A stretch of 63,047 bases of DNA. Source: Defluviitaleaceae bacterium (GTDB taxonomy: Bacteria > Bacillota > Clostridia > Lachnospirales > WQUN01). Both the position numbers and the translations under genes were made by a program. The stretch lies in the NCBI GenBank assembly GCA_009786535.1, contig WQRX01000013.1, positions 1 through 63,047 of the forward strand, written 5' to 3'. Of the stretch, positions 8,853 to 17,713 are shown one piece after another (positions within the stretch are counted from its first letter, which is position 1; each line of letters opens with the position of its first letter). The notes under the pieces are model-generated. The model was not told where the DNA came from and did no database searches. It was given only the letters and a program-made list of their open reading frames with translations.

Positions 8853-9410
8853 ATGGGGACATTACGCTTTATTTGGCAGTATATAACGCGCCCGCGTTCT
8901 GTGGGTGCCATTGCGCCCAGCTCGCGCTTTCTTGCACGTAAGATGGTGCAAGGAGTGGACTTTACGCAGGCAAAATGCATTGTGGAATTCGGTCCGGGTA
9001 CGGGCGTTTTTACGCGTGAACTTATCGCGCGGCGGCAAGAAGGTACAGTAATTATCGCCATCGAACGCAATGCAGATTTCTGCGAAATATTGCGCAAGCA
9101 GTTTGCCGATATTGCAAACCTTCATATCATTAACGGCTCTGCCGACCAAGTGCAGGCATACCTTGCGGAGCGCGGGTTTTCTCACGCATGTTATATCGTA
9201 TCGGGCTTGCCCTTTGCCAGCCTTCCGCGGGAATTGTCCGAGGCGATTCTTACTCAAGCACGGGTGAGTTTGCGCGAAGGGGGGCAATTTATCACCTTCC
9301 AGTATACACTGCTAAGGAAGGATTTAATTGCGCGCTTTTTTTCGTCTATAGAAGTAAAACGCGAATTAAGGAATTTACCGCCTGCGTATGTGCTGCGGTG
9401 CAAAATTTAA
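8853..9410 (+). CDS. SAM-dependent methyltransferase, PmtA/KsgA-like
   Basis: 185 residues, a single Rossmann methyltransferase domain. Motif I is VEFGPGTGVFTREL, the acidic motif II lies in AIERNADF, and motif IV reads SGLPFASLP. The N-terminal RPRSVGAIAPSS and the P-F pattern of motif IV resemble bacterial phospholipid N-methyltransferases, which share the rRNA adenine dimethylase fold. A phosphatidylethanolamine substrate is inference. It lies 17 nt after the kinase-like gene and is probably cotranscribed with it. Confidence 0.7.
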   Translation: MGTLRFIWQYITRPRSVGAIAPSSRFLARKMVQGVDFTQAKCIVEFGPGTGVFTRELIARRQEGTVIIAIERNADFCEILRKQFADIANLHIINGSADQVQAYLAERGFSHACYIVSGLPFASLPRELSEAILTQARVSLREGGQFITFQYTLLRKDLIARFFSSIEVKRELRNLPPAYVLRCKI

Positions 9411-9511
9411 CGCTAATGTAATATTTACCAGTGGACGATACTTAAGATAGCAAGGTATAAAAATACCACTTTTTTGTATTTCCTATCATTTCACCACGGA
9501 GGGTGATTCCT

Positions 9512-10810
9512 ATGAACATTAATGCTAATTTTAACCCCGTTGGCGCAAGTCCAATGATGGCAATGGGCGGTTTAAGCGGTCGCTCCATGATGACGCGCAC
9601 CCTGTCCTTCCAAGGCGGGCGCAATAATGCCGAAACTACCCCCGCCTTCCGCGAATCGTTGATGGACATTCGCCACACGGCAGATGCATTGTTTACCGCA
9701 ATGCGCGATGCGATGGGCTTTGGGGCAGACCCTTCGTCCCCCTTTGGTACGATGCACGCCGTTTCGGGCAATACCGAGGCGATGAGCATTGTTGCTTCGG
9801 GCGGGCGGGCAGGTGCTGCGGCAGGGCGCGACTTTGAAGTGGAAATTCTACAGCTTGCTACCCACCAGCGTAACGAAGGCACGGCAAGTACCGCAAATAC
9901 CCGTGCTACGGATTCGGGCTTCACCGTTGGCAACAACCAAATGTCTGTAACTATCGGTAACCAGCGATTTGATTTTAATGTGCGTGTAAACGCAAACGAT
10001 AGTGTACGCGACGTGCAAAACCGCTTTGCAGAAGCGATTAACGCGCGCAACATAGGCGTAACCGCGCAAGTAACCACCGAGGGTACGGGCAATGCAATGA
10101 CCAGCGCGCTTGCTATCCAATCCCGCGAAACGGGCATTCGGCAAGAGAACCAACCCAACTTTACCGTAAGCGGCGCGGCGGCAACTGCCTTTGGCGTAAC
10201 GCAAGTAACCCAAGCGGCGCAAAATGCGGAATTTCGCGTAAACCGCGGCTTTACAGGAGCGGTACAGTCTTCACGTTCCAATACGGTCGACCTGGGCTTT
10301 GGCACACGTGCCGAACTGCGCACCGCAGGTACGGTGGAAGTAACCATGGCGCGTGATGAAGTTGGTCAAATTAACGCCGTGCGTAATATGGTAAACCTGT
10401 TTAACGACCTTGTGGAAGTGGCGCAAGATAACCGTAGCGGGCAAAACGGTGGTCGTCTGGAGCGCGAACTGCGCAGCATGATTAACAGCAATGCATCTGC
10501 CTTCGCCCGTGTAGGGATTACTATGAACCAGCACGGCTTCTTAGATATTGACGAAGAGCGTATGCGTAATGCCGCCGCAAGCGGCGACTTAGAAAACTTT
10601 GCCGCACCCGGGGGCGCACGCACCAATGCGGGTATGTTTAACCGCATGGAGCGCATGGCAGACCGTGTTGGGCGCAATGCTTCTAACTATGTGGGCGTAC
10701 AGCAAGGCAACCCCATGAATAATTTTGACATGACCAACATGAGTGCAAACTGGAACAACCAATTTAATAGCTGGATGAACGCGGGGATGCTTTTCGACTC
10801 CATGTTCTAA
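9512..10810 (+). CDS. fliD: Flagellar filament cap protein FliD (hook-associated protein 2)
   Basis: 432 residues from the ATG at 9512 with CGGAGGG at 9498; the GTG at 9503 overlaps the ribosome binding site. The N-terminal FliD domain is seen in VEILQLATHQ and the two-strand hook region that follows; the C-terminal part (RNMVNLFNDLVEVAQDN, then RVGITMNQHGFLDIDEERM) matches the conserved FliD_C region (V.GI....G.L..D). FliD forms the pentameric cap that folds flagellin at the filament tip. The N-terminal 60 residues, rich in Met and Gly, are unusual and there is no typical long C-terminal coil, so it is on the short side. A coiled-coil gene follows 14 nt downstream. Confidence 0.75.
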   Translation: MNINANFNPVGASPMMAMGGLSGRSMMTRTLSFQGGRNNAETTPAFRESLMDIRHTADALFTAMRDAMGFGADPSSPFGTMHAVSGNTEAMSIVASGGRAGAAAGRDFEVEILQLATHQRNEGTASTANTRATDSGFTVGNNQMSVTIGNQRFDFNVRVNANDSVRDVQNRFAEAINARNIGVTAQVTTEGTGNAMTSALAIQSRETGIRQENQPNFTVSGAAATAFGVTQVTQAAQNAEFRVNRGFTGAVQSSRSNTVDLGFGTRAELRTAGTVEVTMARDEVGQINAVRNMVNLFNDLVEVAQDNRSGQNGGRLERELRSMINSNASAFARVGITMNQHGFLDIDEERMRNAAASGDLENFAAPGGARTNAGMFNRMERMADRVGRNASNYVGVQQGNPMNNFDMTNMSANWNNQFNSWMNAGMLFDSMF

Positions 10811-10824
10811 AGGGGAACGTCCCA

Positions 10825-11661
10825 ATGACTATTTCACTTGCCAATCATGGCGGTAACAAAATGACAAGCCCGGTGCTTTCACAGCGCTCGGGCTTGTCGC
10901 GTCGTGCGGGCATAATGGAAGCGCGCCGCGCCGCTCGTGCCGAACGCGAAATTGAGTTGCAGGAAATGGAAAACAACCGCATTCACAAAATTAACCAGCG
11001 TATAGATGTGGTAAGGGCGCGTATAGATGAAATTCGCGGTTTGATGCACAGCACCCCTGAGGAATTAATGTACCTTGAAAAGCGTTCAATTAGCCATGAT
11101 GATTTGCGGCAGGAGTTAGAATCACGTTTTAACATGATTGAATCGTTGGCAGGTAAAATTGCACAAATTTATGAAAAACGTGCCGAGCGCGAGGCGGCAC
11201 GCGCCGAGCAAAACGCTCGTGAATTGCAAATGAAAATGGAAGAACGCTTGCGCGAACGGGAAGAAGAAGCCAAGGAAGCCGCCGAAAATATGCGCACCCA
11301 GCCCCGTGAAGCCGAAGAAATTGAACAACAAAACGAACGCGCAAAGCTACAAAATTTTGCACACATAAACCAAAGCAGCCATGTTATACATGAATTAGCC
11401 CGTGTGCGCGGTGCCCGTTCTTTAGAAGCGCTTCAACTGCGCCATGCCATTCAAAGCGAAAATTCTTGGGGATTTAAAATAATCACCGAGGATATAAAAA
11501 TTAAAGTGCCTTCAGGCCGCGAAAACCCCAATGACTTCCGCAACTACCATCTACGCAAAGTGGAAACAGGCATCGCCCGCATGGACGAGGCGATTATGCA
11601 GCGCGTAGTGGATATGTACCGCAGAAGCAAAGAAGAGGCGGAAGCGGCAGAAGAAGAGTAA
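10825..11661 (+). CDS. Coiled-coil protein downstream of fliD
   Basis: 278 residues, not recognised as a named family. The ATG has AAAGGGGA upstream. Residues about 30-170 are highly charged, rich in Glu, Arg and Ala, with long predicted helices (MEERLREREEEAKEAAENM) of coiled-coil type. Residues about 185-260 form a more globular segment. There is no signal peptide or membrane segment. Cotranscription with fliD (14-nt gap) suggests a cytosolic flagellar accessory such as a chaperone, but the usual FliS or FliT sequences are not recognisable. Confidence 0.6.
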   Translation: MTISLANHGGNKMTSPVLSQRSGLSRRAGIMEARRAARAEREIELQEMENNRIHKINQRIDVVRARIDEIRGLMHSTPEELMYLEKRSISHDDLRQELESRFNMIESLAGKIAQIYEKRAEREAARAEQNARELQMKMEERLREREEEAKEAAENMRTQPREAEEIEQQNERAKLQNFAHINQSSHVIHELARVRGARSLEALQLRHAIQSENSWGFKIITEDIKIKVPSGRENPNDFRNYHLRKVETGIARMDEAIMQRVVDMYRRSKEEAEAAEEE

Positions 11662-11669
11662 GACCAACC

Positions 11670-12209
11670 CTACGCAAATAACCGATTTGTAAGCCAAAGC
11701 GAAGCAATGACACCCACAAGGTTTGCCAGCAACGCGCCCGTTAATGTGTGGCGCGTTTTTGTTACCTTTATGTACATAAAGTAAATGCTCATGGTGTAGA
11801 AAACCGTTTCGGTACAGCTCATCATAATCGAAATGAAGCGCCCCAGGTGCGAATCGGGACCGTAGCGTTCAAATAAATCCAGTAATAAGCCCGTGGAAGC
11901 CGAGGATGACACCAGCCGCATAAGCGTAAGGGGAACGGCGTCGGAAGGGTAGCCAAGTGGGTCGGTAATGGGCATAAGGGCGCGGCTAAGCAGGTCGAGT
12001 GCGCCGCTGGCGCGGAGCATTCCAACCGCCACCATTAACCCGATAATGGTAGGGGCAATTTGCAACACCGTGGTAAACCCATCCTTCGCGCCAATCACGA
12101 AATGGTCGTACACAGGCTGGCGGCGGCTAAAGGCAAACATAAGTATACCCGCGAAGGTAATGGGGACAATCATGTTAGAGAGGAAAATCATCCAGTTTAT
12201 GTAAATCAC
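11670..12209 (-). CDS. spmB: Spore maturation protein B
   Basis: 179 residues, close to the 178 of Bacillus subtilis SpmB. It is a polytopic membrane protein with the conserved patterns AKDGFTTVLQIAPTIIGLMVAVGMLRASG and SCTETVFYTMSIYF (only part quoted per motif). SpmA and SpmB are needed for spore-core dehydration. The start is uncertain: the GTG at 12209 matches family length, but an ATG at 12191 is also possible and neither has an ideal ribosome binding site. Normally spmA and spmB are adjacent; here a plus-strand lipoprotein gene separates them. Confidence 0.88.
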   Translation of the reverse strand: MIYINWMIFLSNMIVPITFAGILMFAFSRRQPVYDHFVIGAKDGFTTVLQIAPTIIGLMVAVGMLRASGALDLLSRALMPITDPLGYPSDAVPLTLMRLVSSSASTGLLLDLFERYGPDSHLGRFISIMMSCTETVFYTMSIYFMYIKVTKTRHTLTGALLANLVGVIASLWLTNRLFA

Positions 12210-12262
12210 CCTTAGTACGTTGATATACTAGCGTATTCGCCTAGCGGGTGATACATTCCATG

Positions 12263-12271
12263 TGGTATACT
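12263..12271 (+). promoter_or_regulatory. Possible extended -10 promoter of the lipoprotein gene
   Basis: TGGTATACT fits an extended -10 element (TGn before TATACT); a good -35 is lacking. It ends 28 nt before the start codon at 12300. Confidence 0.4.
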
Positions 12272-12299
12272 TTGCCAATAAAAGGGTACAGGAGGTTTT

Positions 12300-13232
12300 A
12301 TGAGAAAATATGAGATATTATTGGTGATGGTAGTGCTTATTTTTCTTCTCTCGGCATGTTCGCGCGGCGACGGCGGCGAGTATGAAACTATTGTTACGCC
12401 CGCGCCTGTGAATGTGCGTGACTTGGCATGGGTCAACGAAAACGAGGACTTCATGGCTACTTTGCGCGGGCTTTTTGGCGATCCCCAGGTGTATGCGGTG
12501 AATGAATGGCGTATTAATTATTGCTTCGGCAACGGGGCAACGGTGACGGTGATGGACGGGATTAAACATATCATCATCGACTACACCGAAACGGCCAACG
12601 ATGCGGATTTTCATTTTAACGGGATAAACGGCACCTATACCGAAAATGCGCTGGAAGCGGCATTCCAAGGGGAAGGCCTGCGTTGGACGGGGGCATCCAG
12701 GTGGGGAAGCGGTACTCGGCTGGATTATAATTTCGCCTTATTTTTTTTCAACGAGGACAGGATGTTGCGGCGCATGGAAGTATTTGTTTCCCTCCCGTCG
12801 CCACGTTACGCGGGGGTGGTGGACATTGAACCCCACATGGGGCAAACCGTTCACGTTACCCGCGGGTATTGGGGCAGAATGGTCGCCTATACCGACGCCA
12901 GCCGCGCATTAAATAACATATATTTTTTTGAAAACGGCGTTACGGTAAGCTGCACCAGCATAAGCGCAATTACCTTAAATTTTGAGGAAATGGCGGATAA
13001 TACAGCCTTTAATTTCCGTGGAATAGACGGCACATTTACCCGTGAGGATGTACTGGCCATCATGGGCGAGCCGTGCAGGGTAGTGGAAGATGCATATTTA
13101 TTCTGCGTGCTTTTGGAATGGTGTGAATGTGAAGGCTTTGAAGGCTGGGAGCAAATTTTTAACCTAGTGGTGCATTTTGCTTTCAACGAAGCGGGCTACG
13201 TACAAGAAATTAGTTATTTTTTGCCGGTGTAA
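12300..13232 (+). CDS. Lipoprotein with a tandem internal repeat, inserted between spmB and spmA
   Basis: 310 residues. A signal peptide of about 20 residues ends in the lipobox LLSAC, so the mature protein is anchored outside the membrane by its Cys. The start has AGGAGG upstream. Two related units of about 50 residues are visible: one ending FHFNGINGTYTENAL (about residue 100) and one ending FNFRGIDGTFTREDV (about 240), pointing to an internal duplication. No family recognised. The 3' end overlaps the convergent spmA gene by 23 nt. Confidence 0.7.
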   Translation: MRKYEILLVMVVLIFLLSACSRGDGGEYETIVTPAPVNVRDLAWVNENEDFMATLRGLFGDPQVYAVNEWRINYCFGNGATVTVMDGIKHIIIDYTETANDADFHFNGINGTYTENALEAAFQGEGLRWTGASRWGSGTRLDYNFALFFFNEDRMLRRMEVFVSLPSPRYAGVVDIEPHMGQTVHVTRGYWGRMVAYTDASRALNNIYFFENGVTVSCTSISAITLNFEEMADNTAFNFRGIDGTFTREDVLAIMGEPCRVVEDAYLFCVLLEWCECEGFEGWEQIFNLVVHFAFNEAGYVQEISYFLPV

Positions 13233-13809
13233 CCCGTTCAAACCCTTCCAGCACCTTGCAAAACGCCACGGCGAAAATGGTGGTAATGATTGTGATTATT
13301 AACCCTGGCCCAATAATTTCCGACGGGTTTGCCGAGCCGTATTGTAAGCGGTAGGCGACTACGCTAATGGTCACGAGTTGAAGGCTGGACATGTTAATAA
13401 CCATAAACATGCGCATGCTTGGCGTTGCCGTGTCGGGTTGGGGATTGTCCTTTTGCATAAGCTCCATGGCTTTTAAGCCGCTGGGGGTTGCTGCCCAGCC
13501 TAGTCCTAAAATATTGGCGATAAAATTGGTTGCGATGGGTTCGTGGGCGGGGTGGTTGCGCCCAAGCTGGGGGAAGAGGTAACGCAGCAGGGGCTTCGAA
13601 CGGCGCGAAAGGGCAGAGATAAGCCCTGCCTTTTGTGCGACTGTCATAAGTCCTGTCCACATGCTTAATACCCCAAGCATGGTAATACATAGGGTTATTG
13701 CTTCCCGCGCCGATTCGATGGCGGCGTTGGTGAGTGCTGCCATGTTTCCCGTAAACGTCGCCACCACAATGGCGAGCAAAATCATACCGCCCCATAAATA
13801 ATTAAGCAT
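13210..13809 (-). CDS. spmA: Spore maturation protein A
   Basis: 199 residues, matching the family. A nucleoside-recognition (Gate)-type membrane protein with conserved segments GLMTVAQKAGL, FPQLGRNHPAHEPI, NFIANILGLGWAATPSGLKA (part of the family signature) and a TPSMRMFMVIN segment. Acts with SpmB in dehydration of the spore core. Preceded by CAGGAGC near the ATG. Its expected partner spmB lies downstream on the same strand but is displaced by about 1 kb by an opposite-strand gene. Confidence 0.92.
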   Translation of the reverse strand: MLNYLWGGMILLAIVVATFTGNMAALTNAAIESAREAITLCITMLGVLSMWTGLMTVAQKAGLISALSRRSKPLLRYLFPQLGRNHPAHEPIATNFIANILGLGWAATPSGLKAMELMQKDNPQPDTATPSMRMFMVINMSSLQLVTISVVAYRLQYGSANPSEIIGPGLIITIITTIFAVAFCKVLEGFERVTPAKNN

Positions 13810-13860
13810 GGACTGCTCCTGTAAATGCGTGTTGATTTATATGTATTCGCGCAGAAAATA

Positions 13861-13896
13861 AAAAAGACCGCGGGGTTTGTCGCCCCGCGGTCTAAA
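13861..13896 (-). terminator. Intrinsic terminator downstream of the HPt-like gene
   Basis: Perfect 11-bp stem AGACCGCGGGG / CCCCGCGGTCT with a 7-nt loop; on the minus strand it is followed by TTTTTTAT. Begins 10 nt after the stop at 13906 and precedes spmA. Confidence 0.9.
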
Positions 13897-13905
13897 TTTT
13901 TCATG

Positions 13906-14286
13906 TTAATACAACAGTGCATCTTTAATCACGGTACAGTAAATTTCTACCGCGGCGTCAAATTTTATTTGCCCGTCGGCGAATTCCTTTGCGTTGCCCG
14001 CATGGGCAGCATTTTCCATAATGTCCAGCTCGCGCATGGCAAGGGTTAAGCCTAAGCGCATTAGCGTGGTGCGAATGCCAAGGCAATCCCTCATAAACAG
14101 TGCGCGGTCGTCGGGGCTGTTTACTACAAATGCGGGCGTGTAGTGTGCCAGCGGGCGACCAAAGGTTTCTAAAAATTCGGTGAGTGCGTTGTAATAATCC
14201 TTATTTTCGAAGAAGAATAGTTTGACCAAATTTGTGTCAATGCCGTTGCCTTCTGTTAATTGCGCAAGGTCGTATACTTTTCCCAT
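13906..14286 (-). CDS. Small helical protein, possibly a degenerate HPt domain
   Basis: 126 residues from the ATG at 14286, which has GGGGGA upstream; a GTG at 14301 overlaps that site. The sequence is nearly all helical. The C-terminal two thirds (CLGIRTTLMRLGLTLAMREL...ENAAHAGNAKEF) resembles the histidine phosphotransfer pattern HTLKGxxxxxGxxxLxxxxxxLE, but the phospho-accepting His would be Leu. If that alignment is right it cannot carry phosphate in the usual way. Function unknown. It stands alone with its own terminator. Confidence 0.5.
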   Translation of the reverse strand: MGKVYDLAQLTEGNGIDTNLVKLFFFENKDYYNALTEFLETFGRPLAHYTPAFVVNSPDDRALFMRDCLGIRTTLMRLGLTLAMRELDIMENAAHAGNAKEFADGQIKFDAAVEIYCTVIKDALLY

Positions 14287-14352
14287 TCGTGCATCCCCCA
14301 CTTTTTATTTCCTGTTTTATTATATCACTATGAATGCGTAATGGCTACCCGT

Positions 14353-14361
14353 CATATAGTA
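14353..14361 (+). promoter_or_regulatory. Candidate sporulation sigma (SigE/SigK-type) -10 element of cotS
   Basis: CATATAGTA matches the CATAnnnTA consensus of mother-cell sigma factors and lies 43 nt before the cotS start. No convincing -35 was found, so support is weak and partly from the coat-gene context. Confidence 0.3.
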
Positions 14362-14403
14362 CAAGTGTGGTAAATGCGTTTGTGATAAAACGGAGGGGAA
14401 GTC

Positions 14404-15360
14404 ATGGCAGAACATATTAACACAATATTGGAATGCTTTAACGTAAAAAGCCGCCGCACCCACAAAGAGCGCGGCGCTTACATATGCCGTACCGAGGTAG
14501 GCGAAATAAAAATAGCCAAATCTAATGAAGCACCGAATAAAATACAATTCGCCCACGTGGTAAAGGAACACGTTGCGCAGAAGGGCTTTACACATACCGA
14601 CCGTTATCTAACCACGGCAGAGGGGCAACCCTTTGTGCGCCTTGGCGTGGATATTTACACCGCCGCGTTTAACCCAAGCGGAAACGAGCTCGATTATTCC
14701 TGCCCGGAGGCGGTGCGCGCAACCGTAGCCCGGCTTGCGCGTTTGCACGCCGCATCGCGCGGGGTGGCGGGCGAAGGATATGCAGCGCCTTCCATGGAAG
14801 CAACATATAACCAGGGCGCAGAAATACTTGCCCAAGCCATAAAGCAAGCGAGCCGCCAAAAAAAGCGCGCCGATTTTGACATGCTTCTTATAAAAAGCGC
14901 ATCCGCGTATGAAGCTCTGGTACATAACGCCCGGTCACTGCTTAGCGCAACGCCCTATGCTGCGTTACGCGCACATGCGCTCGAAAACCACCACATCTGC
15001 CACAATGCGTTAAAGGAAGAGTTTATTTACCACGAAAACGGCACAGTATTTTTTTCCCGTTTTACCGGCGCTGCAAATGATACCCAGCTTGCAGACCTTG
15101 CCTTCTTCCTGCGCCGTTATGCGCTAAAAACCGCCAATCCGTTGCCGTTGCCCGCGCTGATGCAAATTTATCATAAAAATAACCCCCTGCCCGAAGGGGC
15201 AGAGGGTATTATCCGCGCGTCACTGTTATATCCCGCGTCTTTTGTTAAAACTGTGAAGCAGTATTACGCCAAGAAGCGTAGCTTTACCCCTGCGGGAATG
15301 CTGCACCGCATGGAGAAGGTGCTCGCCGCGCAAGCGGGGTATGAAAAATGGTTAGAATAA
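14404..15360 (+). CDS. cotS: CotS-family spore coat protein (kinase-like fold)
   Basis: 318 residues with GGAGGGG before the ATG. The CotS/APH-like layout is visible: N-terminal lobe with IKIAKS (possible ATP-binding Lys), a middle helical segment with RLARLHAAS, a catalytic-loop remnant HHICHNALKEEFIY, and the coat-family ending with the FTPAGMLHRME pattern. These proteins sit in the spore coat; several may phosphorylate other coat proteins. The catalytic Asp of true kinases is not obvious, so activity is uncertain. Its 3' end overlaps the convergent hppA gene by 9 nt. Confidence 0.75.
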   Translation: MAEHINTILECFNVKSRRTHKERGAYICRTEVGEIKIAKSNEAPNKIQFAHVVKEHVAQKGFTHTDRYLTTAEGQPFVRLGVDIYTAAFNPSGNELDYSCPEAVRATVARLARLHAASRGVAGEGYAAPSMEATYNQGAEILAQAIKQASRQKKRADFDMLLIKSASAYEALVHNARSLLSATPYAALRAHALENHHICHNALKEEFIYHENGTVFFSRFTGAANDTQLADLAFFLRRYALKTANPLPLPALMQIYHKNNPLPEGAEGIIRASLLYPASFVKTVKQYYAKKRSFTPAGMLHRMEKVLAAQAGYEKWLE

Positions 15361-17601
15361 CGAGAACGCAGCGATAATTGATACAACCGTAATAGAAACC
15401 GTGGATACCAGTTTAAACATGGTATTCATGGAAGGACCGGATGTATCCTTGAAGGGGTCGCCTACGGTATCGCCGATAACGGCAGCCTTGTGGCAGTCCG
15501 AACCCTTACCGCCATGATTACCCGCTTCAATATACTTCTTCGCGTTGTCCCATGCGCCGCCTGCGTTGTTCATGAATACGGCGAGTACAAAGCCCATAAC
15601 GGTTGCGCCGCCAATGAAGCCAACAACGCCTTCAACGCCCCAAATTAAGCCCGTAACAATGGGCAAAACAATGGCGGATAAGGTAGGGGCTACCATTTCA
15701 CGTAGTGCGCCGCGGGTACATAGGTCTACACAGGCTTCGTAGTCGGGGTCGGTTGTGCCTTCCATAATGCCCTTAATTTCGCGGAACTGGCGGCGTACTT
15801 CTTTTACAATGTTTTGTGCCGCTTTTTGCACCGCACTCATGGTAAGGGCGGAGAAAATGAACACAAGCATAACGCCTAAGAACATACCAATCAGCACAGA
15901 GGGGTTGTTAAGGGACAGGTCTAAGCCTACAAAGTCATATACACGGTGGGTTTGACCGCCAACCTGTACATATTCGAAGCCTATCAGGTCGCCGCCCAAA
16001 ATGCCGCCTGTGTAGCCACCATGGTACGCTACATAGTCTGTCGCAATTTTGATATAGGAAACCAATAGCGCAAGGGAAGTAAGCGCGGCAGAGCCTACGG
16101 CAAAGCCCTTACCCGTAGCGGCGGTTGTGTTGCCCAGCGCGTCCAGCGCGTCGGTACGGTCGCGCACTTCGGGGTCCATGTGTGCCATTTCCGCGATACC
16201 GCCTGCATTATCGGCTACAGGACCGTAGGCGTCGGTGGCAAGGGTAATGCCCAGCGTAGAAAGCATACCTACCGCGGCAAGACCAATGCCAAATAAGCCG
16301 TGGGAGAAGGCATCTGCCGTACCCGCTTCACTGCCGTTGATAAGTGCACGGTAAATATAGAAGTCACCCATTTGCCCGCCGGAGGCCAAAAAGCTGGCAA
16401 CAATCGCGCCTACTACAATAGCAATGGGTGCAACGGTGGATTTCATGCCCAAAGAAATACCACCAATAATAATGGTTGCCGCCCCTGTTTCGGAAGCCGC
16501 TGCCAAATCCTTGGTGGGTTTATAGTGGGTAGAGGTGAAATATTCGGTAAAATAAGCGATAAGCGTACCCGCAAGCACACCCACAAAAATGGAAATAATT
16601 AAGCCCCAGTGCCCGTTAAAGTCCCTCATAACAAACAGCACAATGGGGATAGATGCTACCGTGGCAAGCCCTGCGGCGGTATACGTACCTTTACGTAACG
16701 TACCAAGGAGCTGTGCTTGAGTTGCATTTTCGCCCGTGCGGATTAGGAACGTACCCACAAGGGAGGCAAACATACCCACAACGGCAATACCTACAGGCAG
16801 GAACATGGCTGCCCATACTAAATCGGAAGAGCCAAACGCAGCAAAGCCCAAAGCAATACCTGCGTGCATTGCTTTAATATAGGATTCGTATAAGTCTGCA
16901 CCCATACCCGCAACGTCGCCTACGTTATCGCCCACGTTGTCGGCAATGGTGGCGGGGTTACGTGGGTCGTCCTCGGGAATGCCCGCTTCTACTTTACCTA
17001 CCAGGTCTGCCCCTACATCGGCGGCTTTGGTGAAGATACCCCCGCCCACACGGGCAAATAGGGCAAACACCGCAACACCTACGCCGAACATGACCATGTT
17101 TTCCGCAATTTCCCGCGCGGGCAGGTCAAATACAAAGCGCAGAACCAAGAACCAGATGGATACGTCTAAAATAGACAAGCCCACAACGGTGAAGCTAAGT
17201 ACCGTACCCGACGCGAAGGCTACCTTTAAGCCTTGGTTTAAGCTTTCCCCGGCGGCGGCGGCGGTGCGTACATTGGCGCGGGTCGCAATTTTCATACCAA
17301 TAAAGGCAGAAAGCTGGGACAAAATGCCGCCCGTAAGGAACGCAACAGGGATAAACGGCGATGCATGACCCAGCGCGGCAAGTAATACCAATGCGGCAAC
17401 CACCACAACATATACCACGCTAACCACGCGCAATTGGCGGCTTAAATACGCGCCTGCGCCTTTTCTGATGGCGTTCGCAATTTTTTGCATTGCGGGTGTA
17501 CCTTCAGAAAATTTCATTACCTTTCTGTTTTGCAAGAACGCAAAACAAAGGGCGATTAACGCCCCGCCTACGCCTATTAAAAAGGCGAGTTGAAAATCCA
17601 T
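15352..17601 (-). CDS. hppA: Membrane-bound ion-pumping pyrophosphatase
   Basis: 749 residues with about 16 membrane helices. Couples PPi hydrolysis to H+ or Na+ export. The substrate-site motifs are present: DVGADLVGKVE, then DDPRNPATIADNVGDNVGD, and a late DTVGDPFKDTSGPS. The motif GNTTAATGKG has Ala where K+-independent enzymes have Lys, so the enzyme is predicted to be K+-dependent. Whether it pumps Na+ or H+ was not resolved. Such pumps help anaerobes recover energy from PPi. Monocistronic; the start has AAAGG upstream at a slightly long distance. Confidence 0.96.
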   Translation of the reverse strand: MDFQLAFLIGVGGALIALCFAFLQNRKVMKFSEGTPAMQKIANAIRKGAGAYLSRQLRVVSVVYVVVVAALVLLAALGHASPFIPVAFLTGGILSQLSAFIGMKIATRANVRTAAAAGESLNQGLKVAFASGTVLSFTVVGLSILDVSIWFLVLRFVFDLPAREIAENMVMFGVGVAVFALFARVGGGIFTKAADVGADLVGKVEAGIPEDDPRNPATIADNVGDNVGDVAGMGADLYESYIKAMHAGIALGFAAFGSSDLVWAAMFLPVGIAVVGMFASLVGTFLIRTGENATQAQLLGTLRKGTYTAAGLATVASIPIVLFVMRDFNGHWGLIISIFVGVLAGTLIAYFTEYFTSTHYKPTKDLAAASETGAATIIIGGISLGMKSTVAPIAIVVGAIVASFLASGGQMGDFYIYRALINGSEAGTADAFSHGLFGIGLAAVGMLSTLGITLATDAYGPVADNAGGIAEMAHMDPEVRDRTDALDALGNTTAATGKGFAVGSAALTSLALLVSYIKIATDYVAYHGGYTGGILGGDLIGFEYVQVGGQTHRVYDFVGLDLSLNNPSVLIGMFLGVMLVFIFSALTMSAVQKAAQNIVKEVRRQFREIKGIMEGTTDPDYEACVDLCTRGALREMVAPTLSAIVLPIVTGLIWGVEGVVGFIGGATVMGFVLAVFMNNAGGAWDNAKKYIEAGNHGGKGSDCHKAAVIGDTVGDPFKDTSGPSMNTMFKLVSTVSITVVSIIAAFSLF

Positions 17602-17713
17602 ACAGATTCCAACCTTTCATTTTTATAGTGGGGTACAAGTCCCCTGCGGCGGAGCGTTTCACAACTCCCCGCCCATTGTATCATGCGCCTTTTATTGCAC
17701 GTTGTCAATAGGT

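Noticed and set aside
9442..10347. Long open frame antisense to fliD
   Set aside because: It runs opposite a well-supported flagellar gene, has no ribosome binding site and shows composition expected of a shadow frame.
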